In this document: positions 7,078-15,960 of the stretch, piece by piece | How the letters are laid out: each line of letters opens with the position of its first letter | Numbering within the stretch: position 1 is the stretch's first letter | From: Nocardiopsis sp. CC223A | GTDB taxonomy: Bacteria > Actinomycetota > Actinomycetes > Streptosporangiales > Streptosporangiaceae | Reading direction: 5' to 3' | Assembly (NCBI RefSeq): GCF_030766825.1 | Contig: NZ_JASFDV010000003.1 | Location: forward strand, 62,001-126,000 | Length of the DNA: 64,000 nucleotides | The notes under the pieces: generated by a model | Databases searched by the model: none | Seen by the model: only the letters and a program-made list of their open reading frames with translations | Told to the model about the DNA's origin: nothing | Made by a program: the position numbers and the translations under genes

Positions 7078-9180
7078 TCAGGGGGCGGGCGGGGCCGGGG
7101 CCCAGCGGCCCGCGATGAGGTCCACGCTCCGGTCGGCCAGTCCCTGGCCCAGGGCGTCCAGTTCGTGCAGGGCGTCGCGGAACCGCGCCACCTGCCGGAA
7201 CATCTCCCCGTGGCGGCGCTGCTCCTCCACCGGCAGGACCGGCAGGCGCATCCGGGCCGGGTCCACGCGCAGGCTGCCGCGCATGCTGCTGCCGACCCGG
7301 GCGATGGTGCGGCTCTCGGCGGTGCTGGTGACGAACCCGGCCAGGAACCACGGGTCGACGGCGCCCGGGTTGGTGCGCACCACGTACAGGCCCGGCCCCG
7401 GGTAGGCGCCTGCGTCGGCCTCGGTGGCCACCCGGGCCATCGGGCGGGCGGTCACCGCGGGGATGAGCACGTCGCCCTCCTGCACCGGGGGGTTGCGCAT
7501 GGGGTCGGCGTCGACCTCCTGGCTGCCCGAAGCGGGGCGGCCCCGGGCGACGTCCTCGCCGGAGATCACCCGGGCGGTGATCCGGGCGTCCCCGGTCCGG
7601 TGGTCCGGGTCGGAGCGGCGGGCGGCGGGGCGGCGGATCGTCACCGACCCGGCCTTGGCCAGCTCCGCCAGGGTGACCACCCGGGTGGGTTCGGGGCGGG
7701 GCTCCTCCTCGGGGGGGTGGGGCACCAGGGTGCGCAGAGTGCGCAGGGCGGACTCCACCCGGCGGCGGTCGCGGGCGAACGACTCCGGGTCCACGGCGGC
7801 GGTGCGGGGGAGGGGCAGGCGCGGGCGCGGGGTGAGGTCGACGTCCTCGTCCAGCAGGTCCACCACGTCCACGCTGCGGGCGACGCCGGGTTCGGCCACC
7901 GCGGCGGGGTCGTCGAGGAAGTTCCGCCACAGCCGGTCGACGAGGGCGACGACGGAGGCCTCGTCGCCGGGGGAGCCCGGGTCGTGGGGGGAGGTGTCGG
8001 CGAGCAGGACCGGCCCGGGGGCCCGGCCGGGTTCGGGGCGGCGCAGCACCCACAGTTGCAGGGGGACGGCGTAGTGGGCGGCCAGGCCGGGGGGCAGGGA
8101 GACGACGGCCCGGAACGCGCCCGCGCGCAGCATCTCGCGGCGGATACGGCGCCCGGAGGGGCGGGCGGCGGCGCCGGGCGGCATCACCATGACGACGGAG
8201 CCGCCGGGGCGGGCCAGGGCCAGGCAGTGCTGGGCCCAGGCCAGGTCCGATTCCAGGCGCGGGGGGACCCCGTACACCCAGCGTTCGTCCTCGGCGAGGT
8301 CCTCGGCGCCCCAGTTGCGTTCGCCGAAGGGCGGTGCGCACAGGACGGTGTCGGCGCCGTCCGCGGGCAGCGCGGGGGAGCGCAGGGCGTCGTCGACCAC
8401 CAGTCTCAGGCGGCGGTCGAGCAGGTCGGCGAAGCCGGCGCGCAGGGCGGCCAGCCGGGCGGAGGGGGCGTCCCGGTCCTGTCCGTGCAGCGGGGAGCGT
8501 CCGGCCCGGCCCGCGGCGAGCAGGAGTTCACCGCGCCCGCAGGCGGGGTCGGCGACGGTGCCGTCGCCGCCCGCGGGGCCGGCCAGGCGGACCATGAGGT
8601 CGGCCAGGGCGGGCGGCAGGGTGTGGGAGCCGGAAGGGGCGCGCTGGTCCAGGCGGGCCAGCAGGCGCTCGAAGGCCCGGGCGGGGCTGCTGCCGTGGGC
8701 GGCGCGCACGGCGGCGTCCGCCAGGACGGGCCGTTGGGCGTCGGGCGGGGCGTCGGGCCCGGCCAGGTGTTCCAGGCCCGCGGCGGCCAGGGACGCGGCG
8801 AACCCGGTGCGGGCGGCGTCGAACAGGGCCGCGGGGTCGGTGGCCTCGGCGGTGGTCGGGCTGTGGTGGCGGTGCAGGTGCAGCAGCAGGACCCCGACCC
8901 AGGCCAGGGCGGACTCGGCGGGCATGGAGGAGCGCAGGGAGTCCACGGCCTGCCACAGGCGCTGGTCGGGGTCGATGGTGGGGGCGCCCCGGTGGGCGGA
9001 CAGCCAGCGTTCCACCTCGGCGAGGTCGAAGCGGGGACTGCGGTCGGTGCCGCCGACCGGGCGTGGGAAGTCGTCGTGGCGGCGCCGCCAGTTGCTGACC
9101 GCTGTGGGTTTCACCCCGGCGATCCTGGCGATGTCGGCCGAGGTCACCTCCACGTCACCGGTGTCCATGAACCGTCCCAT
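7078..9180 (-). CDS. HTH / N6-adenine DNA methylase-like / specificity-like fusion
   Basis: A 700-residue protein in three parts. Residues 13-35 form a helix-turn-helix (ADIARIAGVKPTAVSNWRRR). Residues ~190-400 form a class I SAM-dependent methylase fold of HsdM type, with motif I DPACGRGELL at 211-220. The last ~200 residues resemble the target-recognition part of type I HsdS proteins (EGDVLIPAV...YVVRTNPGAVDPWFLAGF...LPVLPVEEQRR). Motif IV is CAPPFG (281-286) instead of N/D-PPF, so the catalytic Asn is replaced by Ala. No HsdR or restriction gene lies nearby. It may be an orphan methylase with altered chemistry or a DNA-binding protein built on a methylase scaffold. Confidence 0.75.
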   Translation of the reverse strand: MGRFMDTGDVEVTSADIARIAGVKPTAVSNWRRRHDDFPRPVGGTDRSPRFDLAEVERWLSAHRGAPTIDPDQRLWQAVDSLRSSMPAESALAWVGVLLLHLHRHHSPTTAEATDPAALFDAARTGFAASLAAAGLEHLAGPDAPPDAQRPVLADAAVRAAHGSSPARAFERLLARLDQRAPSGSHTLPPALADLMVRLAGPAGGDGTVADPACGRGELLLAAGRAGRSPLHGQDRDAPSARLAALRAGFADLLDRRLRLVVDDALRSPALPADGADTVLCAPPFGERNWGAEDLAEDERWVYGVPPRLESDLAWAQHCLALARPGGSVVMVMPPGAAARPSGRRIRREMLRAGAFRAVVSLPPGLAAHYAVPLQLWVLRRPEPGRAPGPVLLADTSPHDPGSPGDEASVVALVDRLWRNFLDDPAAVAEPGVARSVDVVDLLDEDVDLTPRPRLPLPRTAAVDPESFARDRRRVESALRTLRTLVPHPPEEEPRPEPTRVVTLAELAKAGSVTIRRPAARRSDPDHRTGDARITARVISGEDVARGRPASGSQEVDADPMRNPPVQEGDVLIPAVTARPMARVATEADAGAYPGPGLYVVRTNPGAVDPWFLAGFVTSTAESRTIARVGSSMRGSLRVDPARMRLPVLPVEEQRRHGEMFRQVARFRDALHELDALGQGLADRSVDLIAGRWAPAPPAP

Positions 9181-9376
9181 CCACGCTGGCGAACGAACAG
9201 GTCACGAGTGTACACATGCGGTTCCGAACACCGGTCCGGGCACATCCGAAAGCGTGGTTGATCGGATTCACATGCGGCGGTCCGGGTGGGGGATTCCGGA
9301 ACCGGGGTCGGAGGCGTGGGTCCCGATTCGGACGAACACCCCACACGGCGGCCCCGCGCGGTCTAGCTTCGTTTCC

Positions 9377-10000
9377 ATGGCCGATGACACGATCGGGGCG
9401 TCCTACCCCGCAACGGTCCCCGCAGCCCTGGCGGAGACCCTGGAGAAACTCGATCTGCGTGAGGGGCTGCTCCGGGAGTTGCAGTGCTACCCGGAGGAGG
9501 CCGGCACCATCCTGGTGGAGACCGCCGAGCACCTGCTGCACGAGGGCGAGCGCGAGCAGGGGCTGCGGCTGCTGGAGGCCCTGCGCGACCATCCGCCCAC
9601 CCCCGAGGACGCCCAGTACGCCCTCATCGAGATCGCCCGCGACCTGCGCGACCAGGGACGGGCGACGGAATCGGAGCGGATGGTGGAGGACCTGCTGCGG
9701 ACCGGGGGGCTACAGCCGGGCCCGGCCGGGCTGCTGGCCGACCTGTTCGAGGGCGACGGGGACCCGGTCCGGGCGCTGCACTGCTACAACGTCGCCGCCC
9801 GGGAGCTGCTGGCCCATCCGGGCGAGTCCCTGGCGGGGGCGAGCGTGTACGACATCGGTCCCCTGGTGGGGCGGGCCCGGTTGCGCGGCGAGGCCGGGCT
9901 GGAGCCGGACGGCCACGACCTGGTGGCGCTGGAGGCGGCCGGACGGTTCTGGAGCGAGCGCCAGGGGGAGGCGTGGCCGCCCCCCGGCGCCGGGGCCTGA
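9377..10000 (+). CDS. Helical, TPR-like protein of unknown function
   Basis: A 207-residue acidic helical protein. Repeating helix pairs with TPR-like spacing (EREQGLRLLEALRDHPPTPE, then YALIEIARDLRDQGRATESE) suggest a small tetratricopeptide fold. There is no signal peptide or catalytic motif. The upstream 196 bp is shared with the divergent methylase-like gene, so the two may be co-regulated. The start is the ATG at 9377 because the N-terminus MADDTIGASYP leads directly into the helical part; the frame is open further upstream. Confidence 0.65.
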   Translation: MADDTIGASYPATVPAALAETLEKLDLREGLLRELQCYPEEAGTILVETAEHLLHEGEREQGLRLLEALRDHPPTPEDAQYALIEIARDLRDQGRATESERMVEDLLRTGGLQPGPAGLLADLFEGDGDPVRALHCYNVAARELLAHPGESLAGASVYDIGPLVGRARLRGEAGLEPDGHDLVALEAAGRFWSERQGEAWPPPGAGA

Positions 10001-10151
10001 CCGCGCCGCCTCCTGTCCGGGGTCCCGGTCCCGGCCGGTGCCGGGCGGCCGGACGATTCCCCGGCACCGCCCCACGGCGTCCGCCCGTGGCCTACGATGC
10101 TGTCCTTGAGGGTGCGTGCGGGTGCCCGGAGGTTGCTCGTTGGAGGGGTCC

Positions 10152-12197
10152 GTGGCCGTCGCGCCGGGTTCGGGTGAGGGGCTCGTCCGCGTCGTCCCCG
10201 GCTCGCCGCTGGACGCCGCGCTGCCGGTGGAGGGCGGGCGGGGCCGGCTGGCGGTGCGCGACGGCGTCGAGGGTGTCCTGCACTGCGCGCTGGTGATGGA
10301 GGACGTGCGGCTCACCGCCTCCGAACGCGTCGGCCTGGGCTGGCTGCTGCGCGAGCACCAGGAGTTCACGGCCTCCTCCTTCGTGCCCGGGGACGGTACC
10401 GGGTTCGCGGAGCTGTGCGCCGGGCTGCGCGAGGGCGGCCCCGGCTGCGGGGTGGTCCTGGGCCTGCCGGGTGAGGGCCGCACCGCCACCGCGGTGGCCG
10501 CCCTGTCCCGGGCCGGGCTGGTGGTGCGGCCGCTGCCGGTCGACATCGACGAGGACGACCCCTTCCAGGGGGTGTGGCCGGAGGAGGGGCGCGGCTACCT
10601 GGTGGACGTGTCCGGGGCCGGCCCGCTGCCGGACGTGTTCCTGCGCGCGCTGGGGGGCTTCGCCGGGGTCGCCGCCCACGGCGGTGCGGCGCTGGTGGTG
10701 ATCGCCGAACCCGGGCAGTGGGACCTCGCCCCCATCCCGGGTGCCGTGCACCTGCGGGCCCGGCCGCCCGAACGCCGGGAGGTGCTGGCCGCGCACCTGG
10801 GGCGCCTGCTGGGCGATCGCCACCGGGCGGCGCGCTGGGCGCGCGAGCTCGACGGGTGCGGGATGCTGCGCGGCGCGACCCCGGGGGAGGCGGCCGCCCT
10901 GGCCCGGAGCGCACACGCGGTGCTCACCGGCCGCGAGCGCGGGGCGGGCGAACGGGAGCAGGTCGCCCTGATCCGGGAGCGGCACCGGGGCGGCGGAGAG
11001 GTCGCCGCCTGGTTCGCCGGCACCACCGGGCCCGACGGGGTGTGGAACCGGGTGGTGGTCGCGGCGCTGGCCGTCCTGGAGGGGGAACCGGTCGAGGCCG
11101 CCCTGGCGGGCGCCCGCGGCCTGGCCGAGGAACTGGGGGTGGCGCCCCGTGAGACCGACGGCATCGCCGGGATCGGTGTCGGCCCCACCCTGGAGCGGGT
11201 GGGGGCGCGGCGCACCGCCGCCGGGGAGGTGCTCTTCGAGCGGGAGGACCGCGCCGACAGGGTGTTGGAGCACCTGTGGGCCGAGCATCCGGGTGTGCGG
11301 TCGGCCCTGGTGCGGTGGGCGGCCGCCGAGGCGGTGCGCCGCGGCGGGGAGACCGCGCACCGGATCGGGGCCCGGCTGTTCTCGCTGTTCGACCGGTGCT
11401 GCGCCCCGGCCGCGCTGGTGGGCCTGTTCGACGCCTGGGTGGGGGAGCCGGACCTGGTGGACGCGGTGGTGGCGCTGTCCTCGGCGGCGCTGGTGCACCC
11501 CCGGTTCGCGCGGGCGCTGCGCGAGCGCCTGTACGAGGAGGCCCGTGCGCCCGCGTCGGTGGTGACGGCCCGGGTGGTGGCGCGGGTGTGCGCCGAATAC
11601 GGCAAGGCCGACCCGGTGGGCGCGCTGACCCGGCTGAAGTGGCTGGTGGAGGTGGACGAGGACGCGGAGGCGGCGCTGCGGGATCTGGCCCGCCACGAGG
11701 GCCTGCACCCGGCGCTGGTGCGGGCGGCGTTGGAGTGGATCGGCGGGGCGCTGCCCTGGAACACCCAGGCGACCTCGCCGGTGCGGGCCGACGCCGGGGT
11801 GCGCCTGTTGGAGGGCCTGGCGGCGGCCGAGGCCGACGGGGTGCCGGTGCTGCTGGCCCGGCACCTGCGCGAACCCGGGGAGGAGGGGGAGCGGCTGCTG
11901 GGTTCGGCCTGGTACGCGCTGCTGGAGTTCGGGGCGCACGAGCGGGTGCGCGGTGCCCTGCGGCCGTGGCTGCGGGCGGCGCTGGCCGACGACGCCGCGT
12001 TCGACGAGGTGGTGTACACACTGGGGTGCGCGGTGGCCGGGCTGCCCGGCGCCGATCCGGACGCGGTGGCCCGCCGGTCGGCGCGTCTGGACCGGGCGCT
12101 GGCCGAGGCGTGCGCCCGGGAGGGGCTGGAACCGGGCGAGGGGGAGCGGCTGCGGGAGGCCCTGGGGCCGGACCCGGTCCGGGACCGCACCGCCTGA
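10152..12197 (+). CDS. Large uncharacterised protein with a degenerate P-loop
   Basis: A ~681-residue soluble protein. GLPGEGRTATAVAAL near residue 100 looks like a Walker A in which the invariant Lys is replaced by Arg. A Walker-B-like GYLVDVSG follows about 45 residues later. The C-terminal ~400 residues are almost all helix, as in HEAT-like or STAND-like proteins. The GTG at 10152 is chosen because GGAGGGG lies 3 bp before it; an upstream in-frame GTG at 10116 has no such site. I do not recognise a family and infer only an inactive or weak NTPase-like domain with a helical scaffold. Confidence 0.6.
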   Translation: MAVAPGSGEGLVRVVPGSPLDAALPVEGGRGRLAVRDGVEGVLHCALVMEDVRLTASERVGLGWLLREHQEFTASSFVPGDGTGFAELCAGLREGGPGCGVVLGLPGEGRTATAVAALSRAGLVVRPLPVDIDEDDPFQGVWPEEGRGYLVDVSGAGPLPDVFLRALGGFAGVAAHGGAALVVIAEPGQWDLAPIPGAVHLRARPPERREVLAAHLGRLLGDRHRAARWARELDGCGMLRGATPGEAAALARSAHAVLTGRERGAGEREQVALIRERHRGGGEVAAWFAGTTGPDGVWNRVVVAALAVLEGEPVEAALAGARGLAEELGVAPRETDGIAGIGVGPTLERVGARRTAAGEVLFEREDRADRVLEHLWAEHPGVRSALVRWAAAEAVRRGGETAHRIGARLFSLFDRCCAPAALVGLFDAWVGEPDLVDAVVALSSAALVHPRFARALRERLYEEARAPASVVTARVVARVCAEYGKADPVGALTRLKWLVEVDEDAEAALRDLARHEGLHPALVRAALEWIGGALPWNTQATSPVRADAGVRLLEGLAAAEADGVPVLLARHLREPGEEGERLLGSAWYALLEFGAHERVRGALRPWLRAALADDAAFDEVVYTLGCAVAGLPGADPDAVARRSARLDRALAEACAREGLEPGEGERLREALGPDPVRDRTA

Positions 12198-12301
12198 GGG
12201 GTCCGCCGGGTCGGGGGGTCCGGTGCCGTGGCCGTCGGCGGGTGGGCACCGCCACCGCCGGAACCGCTGATGCCCCGCACCCCGGTGACGGTCCGGTCTG
12301 C

Positions 12302-13252
12302 TCAGTCGGGCAGCAGGGCTCCGGCGGCGGGCGGGGTCGGGTCGGCCCACGGCAGCGGGGCCTCGGCGGCGACCTCGCGCATGCGCCGGTAGGCCGCGTC
12401 GTCGGAGGGGCGCGGCGCCCCGTCCTCGGCCAGCAGGTGGGTCAGCGGCGGAGCCGTCCCGCCGCCGTCCAGGACCACCGTCTTCTGCCGGGCCCCGTCG
12501 CGCAGGGTCAGCCGCACCTCGGTGACGTTGTCCGCGCTGCGCAGGTGGAACAGCCCCGCCAGGTCCACCCGGCGGGCCAGGATCTGCTCGGTCAGCGGGG
12601 CGGGCAGGTGGCGCTGCCCCGGCGGCGGGGTCAGGACGTGCCGGAAGGTCCCCATCGGCCGGGGGTCCTCCAGGTTGAACAGGTCGGCGCCGCGGGTGAC
12701 CTCCACGACCTCCACCTTCACGGCGTGGGCGCTCTCCAGGAACCTGCGGTAGGCGGCCGAGTCCGACAGCGGGGCGCAGCGCAGCGACAGGCGCCCGCCC
12801 AGCCGGGCGTCCACGCACCGCTTGAGGTGGTCCAGCAGGATGGTCCCGGCGCCGCGGCCCTGGTGGCGTTCGGTCATCGCCAGGGCGTGCGCGCCGCCCC
12901 GGGGCACCACCAGCAGGGCGCGCAGGTGGGTGGTGGCGGCCTCCTGCGCTCCGTAGTGGTAGGGGTCCCGGTCCTCGTCGACGCTGCGGATGGTGCCCGG
13001 GGTGCCGAACCTGCCGTAGTCCAACCGGATCTCGATCTCGCGGTCGCCGGTCCGGCGGTGGGTGCCCACCGACAGGTGGGAGCGGCGCTCGGGGTCGGTC
13101 ACCGGGCTCTCCTGTAGTTCGTCCACGGCGCCGTGGAGGAGGTCGAGCAGGTCGGTTCCCTCGTCGTCGAGGCGGTCCACCGGAGGGTGGTCGTCCGGGC
13201 GGCCGGGCGGGGCCGCCCACAGCCGGTAGGCGGCGAAACCGTGTGTGGCCAC
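12302..13252 (-). CDS. Conserved-looking protein of unknown function
   Basis: A 316-residue soluble protein with mixed alpha/beta composition and no recognised motif. A central segment (IRLDYGRFGTPGTIRSVDED...RALLVVPRGGAHALAMTERHQGRGAG) is the best-ordered part. Codon usage is typical of the region. The GTG at 13252 is chosen because upstream codons (to 13450) read as low-complexity Pro/Arg sequence. It converges on the plus-strand gene ending at 12197 and is divergent from the phosphatase at 13441. Confidence 0.55.
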   Translation of the reverse strand: MATHGFAAYRLWAAPPGRPDDHPPVDRLDDEGTDLLDLLHGAVDELQESPVTDPERRSHLSVGTHRRTGDREIEIRLDYGRFGTPGTIRSVDEDRDPYHYGAQEAATTHLRALLVVPRGGAHALAMTERHQGRGAGTILLDHLKRCVDARLGGRLSLRCAPLSDSAAYRRFLESAHAVKVEVVEVTRGADLFNLEDPRPMGTFRHVLTPPPGQRHLPAPLTEQILARRVDLAGLFHLRSADNVTEVRLTLRDGARQKTVVLDGGGTAPPLTHLLAEDGAPRPSDDAAYRRMREVAAEAPLPWADPTPPAAGALLPD

Positions 13253-13440
13253 GCGTGTCCGTTCGGGTCGTCGGTCCGGGTCGGGTGCGCCGCCCCGGGC
13301 GGGTGGCGCGAAAGACCAGGGTAACGGGGTGTGGGCGGCGGTGCGCGGTGCGCCGGGCGCACCGCTGGGGCGCGGGATCGGGCGGTGTTCGCACCGGGTG
13401 GGCGGAGTGCCGCGGGCGGGGGCGGGGCACAACACCGACC

Positions 13441-14037
13441 ATGGGCGCATTGGTACTGGTCAGGCACGGGCAGACCGAGTGGAGCAAGGGACGGCGGCAC
13501 ACCGGCCGTACGGACGTCCCGTTGACGGGGGAGGGGGAGCGGCAGGCCGCGGAGCTGCGGCCGCTGCTCGCCGGGCGCGGGATCGGGCGGGTGATCACCA
13601 GCCCGCTGAGCCGGGCGGCGCGCACCGCGGAACTCGCCGGTCTCACCGTGACGCGGACCGACCCCGACCTACAGGAGTGGGACTACGGCGGGTACGAGGG
13701 GGTGACCACCGCGGAGATCCGTCGAGAGCGGCCCGGCTGGGACCTGTGGCGTGACGGGGTGATCCCGGGCGACGGTGACCATCCCGGCGAGAAGGTGGAG
13801 GAGGTGGCGGCGCGGGTCGACCGGGTGCTGGCGCCGCTGGCCGCGGAGGTGGGGGAGCCGGGGGCGGCGGACACGGTGCTGGTGGCGCACGGGCACGTGC
13901 TGCGGGTGCTCACGGCGCGGTGGCTGGGGCTGGACGGCCGGGCGGGGGCGCTGTTCTCGCTGGGGACCGGGGCGGTGTGCACGCTGGACCGGGAGCACGA
14001 CCGGCCGGTGGTCTCCTCCTGGAACCTGGTGCCGTGA
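13441..14037 (+). CDS. Histidine phosphatase family protein
   Basis: A 198-residue member of the phosphoglycerate-mutase-like (histidine phosphatase) superfamily. The catalytic LVRHGQTEW sits at residues 6-14, the second conserved Arg lies in ITSPLSRAARTAEL, the acid/base Glu region in LQEWDYGGYEG, and the second catalytic His in VLVAHGHVLRVL. All key residues are present, so it should be an active phosphatase; the substrate cannot be told. Length is normal for the bacterial acid-phosphatase/PhoE-like branch. Confidence 0.9.
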   Translation: MGALVLVRHGQTEWSKGRRHTGRTDVPLTGEGERQAAELRPLLAGRGIGRVITSPLSRAARTAELAGLTVTRTDPDLQEWDYGGYEGVTTAEIRRERPGWDLWRDGVIPGDGDHPGEKVEEVAARVDRVLAPLAAEVGEPGAADTVLVAHGHVLRVLTARWLGLDGRAGALFSLGTGAVCTLDREHDRPVVSSWNLVP

Positions 14038-14659
14038 CGGCCCGGGGCCGGGGATCGGGGACGTGCGGAGAGGGTGCGCCCGGGGACCGGAGCGGGGGAG
14101 GGACGGATCTCCCACCGACGGTCAGGACCGGACGGACTGGGCGCCCGGGGTGGCCGGTGGCCTGGCGCCGCATTCCCCGGTGAAGGGGTGGTCCTGTCAG
14201 GGGTGAGCAGGGGAAACTCGGGGCTCGACGGACCGGAATCGACGCCCGCCCTCGTGGCGGGGTCGGTCGTTTCTTTTGACGTGAGGTCTATGCCACCGGT
14301 TCCTCAGGGGCCACATGAGGCCACTGTGGAACCTTTTGCCTCAACCCGTGCGAGACGGGGACGGCCGGGTCCCCACATGAACAGGGGACATGGAGAAGAC
14401 CCGACCGCCGGTGCCCCTTCTCCAGATGAGAGGGACGGTATCCGCCGGAGGTTCCTCACCGGTCCGGCGGACGATCCAAGGGTGCGCAGCGGCAGCGGCC
14501 GGGCGCGCCGCGTGCACCGTCGGTGGCAGGGTCTTCCATGAACGGGGGACACGGAGGACCCCGCCACCTCGGACCGCCCTCCGCGCGGGGGCTGCCGGAG
14601 GGCGGTCCGACGGTGGCGGCGGCACCGGAGGTGCGGGGCGCCGCCGCTCGGGGAAAGGT
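14038..14659. other. 622-bp intergenic gap with two related short repeats
   Basis: I see no gene. Two imperfect direct copies of CATGAAC(A/G)GGGGACA(T/C)GGAG lie near 14376 and 14537, about 160 bp apart. The region also contains a strong stem-loop at 14571-14608. An A/T-rich spot (TTTCTTTTGACGTG near 14270) is the only promoter-like sequence. Confidence 0.4.
14571..14608 (-). terminator. Stem-loop terminator after the gene at 14660-15805
   Basis: GGACCGCCCTCC and GGAGGGCGGTCC form a perfect 12-bp stem with a 14-nt loop. It lies 52 bp beyond the minus-strand stop codon. There is no T-tract, as is usual for actinobacterial terminators. Confidence 0.55.
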
Positions 14660-15805
14660 CTACGCGGCGTTCTCGCGATCGAGTGCCGCACCCGGTCTGA
14701 GGCCGAAGGGCACCCCGAACCCGGTGAGCCAGCCCTCGCGCTCCAGGCGTCCGAAGATCTCCTGGGTGACGTCGTGGTCGGGGGCGGACCGGGGCGGCCA
14801 GCCGAAGTGCCCGGCCACCGTCGACCAGCTCGGGCCGTGCCCGTGGTCGGAGCGGTATCCGCCCACCCAGTGGGCGACCTCGGCCGCCCGCCCGCCCAGG
14901 AGTTCGTCGGCGCGCTCGGCCACCGGGGCGTCCAGCGGTGTCGTCGCCGGGGAGGTCCGGGGCGGGGTCGGCGGGGGCGGGGCCAGGGGCGCCAGCCAGG
15001 CGGTGGTCTCGCCCAGTTCCGCCTCGATGACCGCGCCGTCGTCGCGGACCGACACGATCCACTCGATGCGCTCCAGCCACTCCAGCAGCTCGGTGAGCTC
15101 GTCGGGGCCCGACAGCGCACACGCCACGGTGACCTCCACCCGGGGGACCCGGATGCGGCCGCCGGGCAGGGCGCGCGACGCCAGGTAGGCGCCGGTCAGC
15201 CGGAGCCGGTTGGGCTTCTTGCGCATCTTCTTGTGCCCCATCGCCCGGCCCACCCAGCCCGAGGCGCGCGAACGCACCCCCTGGCCGATGTTCCAGGGGT
15301 TGCCCTGTAGGTCGGGCAGGTCGCACAGCGCCGGGTCGGAGGGGTGGGACTCGATCACCCGCTCGGGGGTGGTGACCAGCCAGCCCGAGGCGATCAGGTC
15401 GCTGAGCGAGGCGTGCGGATCCTCCAGGCGCAGGATCCGCATGTCCTGGCCGAGCAGGTAGACCGCGCCGCGGATCGCTCCCCGCAGGGCGCAGACCAAG
15501 GCGAGGTAACGGCTGTCGGGGTCGCTGCCCACCTGCTTGGCGGCGACGTAGGTCCACACCTCCCTCAGGAACTCCATCTTGTGCAGGGTGATGGGCAGGT
15601 CCCGGTTGGGGTGCGGGGTCGGCGGGGGCGGCCCCTCCCGGCGCTTGGGCGGCTTGGGCGGCCACCCCGGCGGGTTGATCACACCGTCCTCGTGGCAGCG
15701 GACGCATTCCATCGCCGCGGCCAGGTCCGGATTGGGCCTGTGGAACCGTGGTTGTTGGACCTGACCGGCGGGGGCCGTCCCCGGGGTCTCGTAGTGCTGC
15801 GTCAT
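14660..15805 (-). CDS. Uncharacterised protein with a small CxxC motif
   Basis: A 381-residue protein. MECVRCHEDG (about residue 33) gives a possible metal-binding C-x2-C-H. A Pro/Lys-rich linker follows (PPGWPPKPPKRREGPPPP), then two alpha/beta segments. The middle contains a basic patch (MGHKKMRKKPNRLR) and the C-terminus reads like a winged helix (WSTVAGHFGWPP, then IFGRLEREGWLTGFGVPFG). This could be a DNA-binding protein, but I do not recognise the family. No Shine-Dalgarno sequence precedes the ATG at 15803-15805, so the transcript may be leaderless. Confidence 0.55.
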   Translation of the reverse strand: MTQHYETPGTAPAGQVQQPRFHRPNPDLAAAMECVRCHEDGVINPPGWPPKPPKRREGPPPPTPHPNRDLPITLHKMEFLREVWTYVAAKQVGSDPDSRYLALVCALRGAIRGAVYLLGQDMRILRLEDPHASLSDLIASGWLVTTPERVIESHPSDPALCDLPDLQGNPWNIGQGVRSRASGWVGRAMGHKKMRKKPNRLRLTGAYLASRALPGGRIRVPRVEVTVACALSGPDELTELLEWLERIEWIVSVRDDGAVIEAELGETTAWLAPLAPPPPTPPRTSPATTPLDAPVAERADELLGGRAAEVAHWVGGYRSDHGHGPSWSTVAGHFGWPPRSAPDHDVTQEIFGRLEREGWLTGFGVPFGLRPGAALDRENAA

Positions 15806-15960
15806 GGCAAGGAGACTAGCGGTATTCGTGGTGTCGGGGGCTGTTGTCGGCGGGAATCCCGGGTGCCACCCGTAATCCGAATAACCGTTCCGCCGGACCG
15901 GGGCGTCCGGTATAGGGCGCCGTGGGGGCGCCGGTCGTCGTGGTGGCGCGCGGGGCCGGG

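Noticed and set aside
7078-9180. A type I restriction system
   Set aside because: Only an HsdM/HsdS-like fusion is present; there is no HsdR or other nuclease gene adjoining it.
11276-13117. A 613-codon plus-strand frame spanning two genes
   Set aside because: It is an out-of-frame shadow of the genes at 10152 and 12302 with low-complexity Gly/Arg product.
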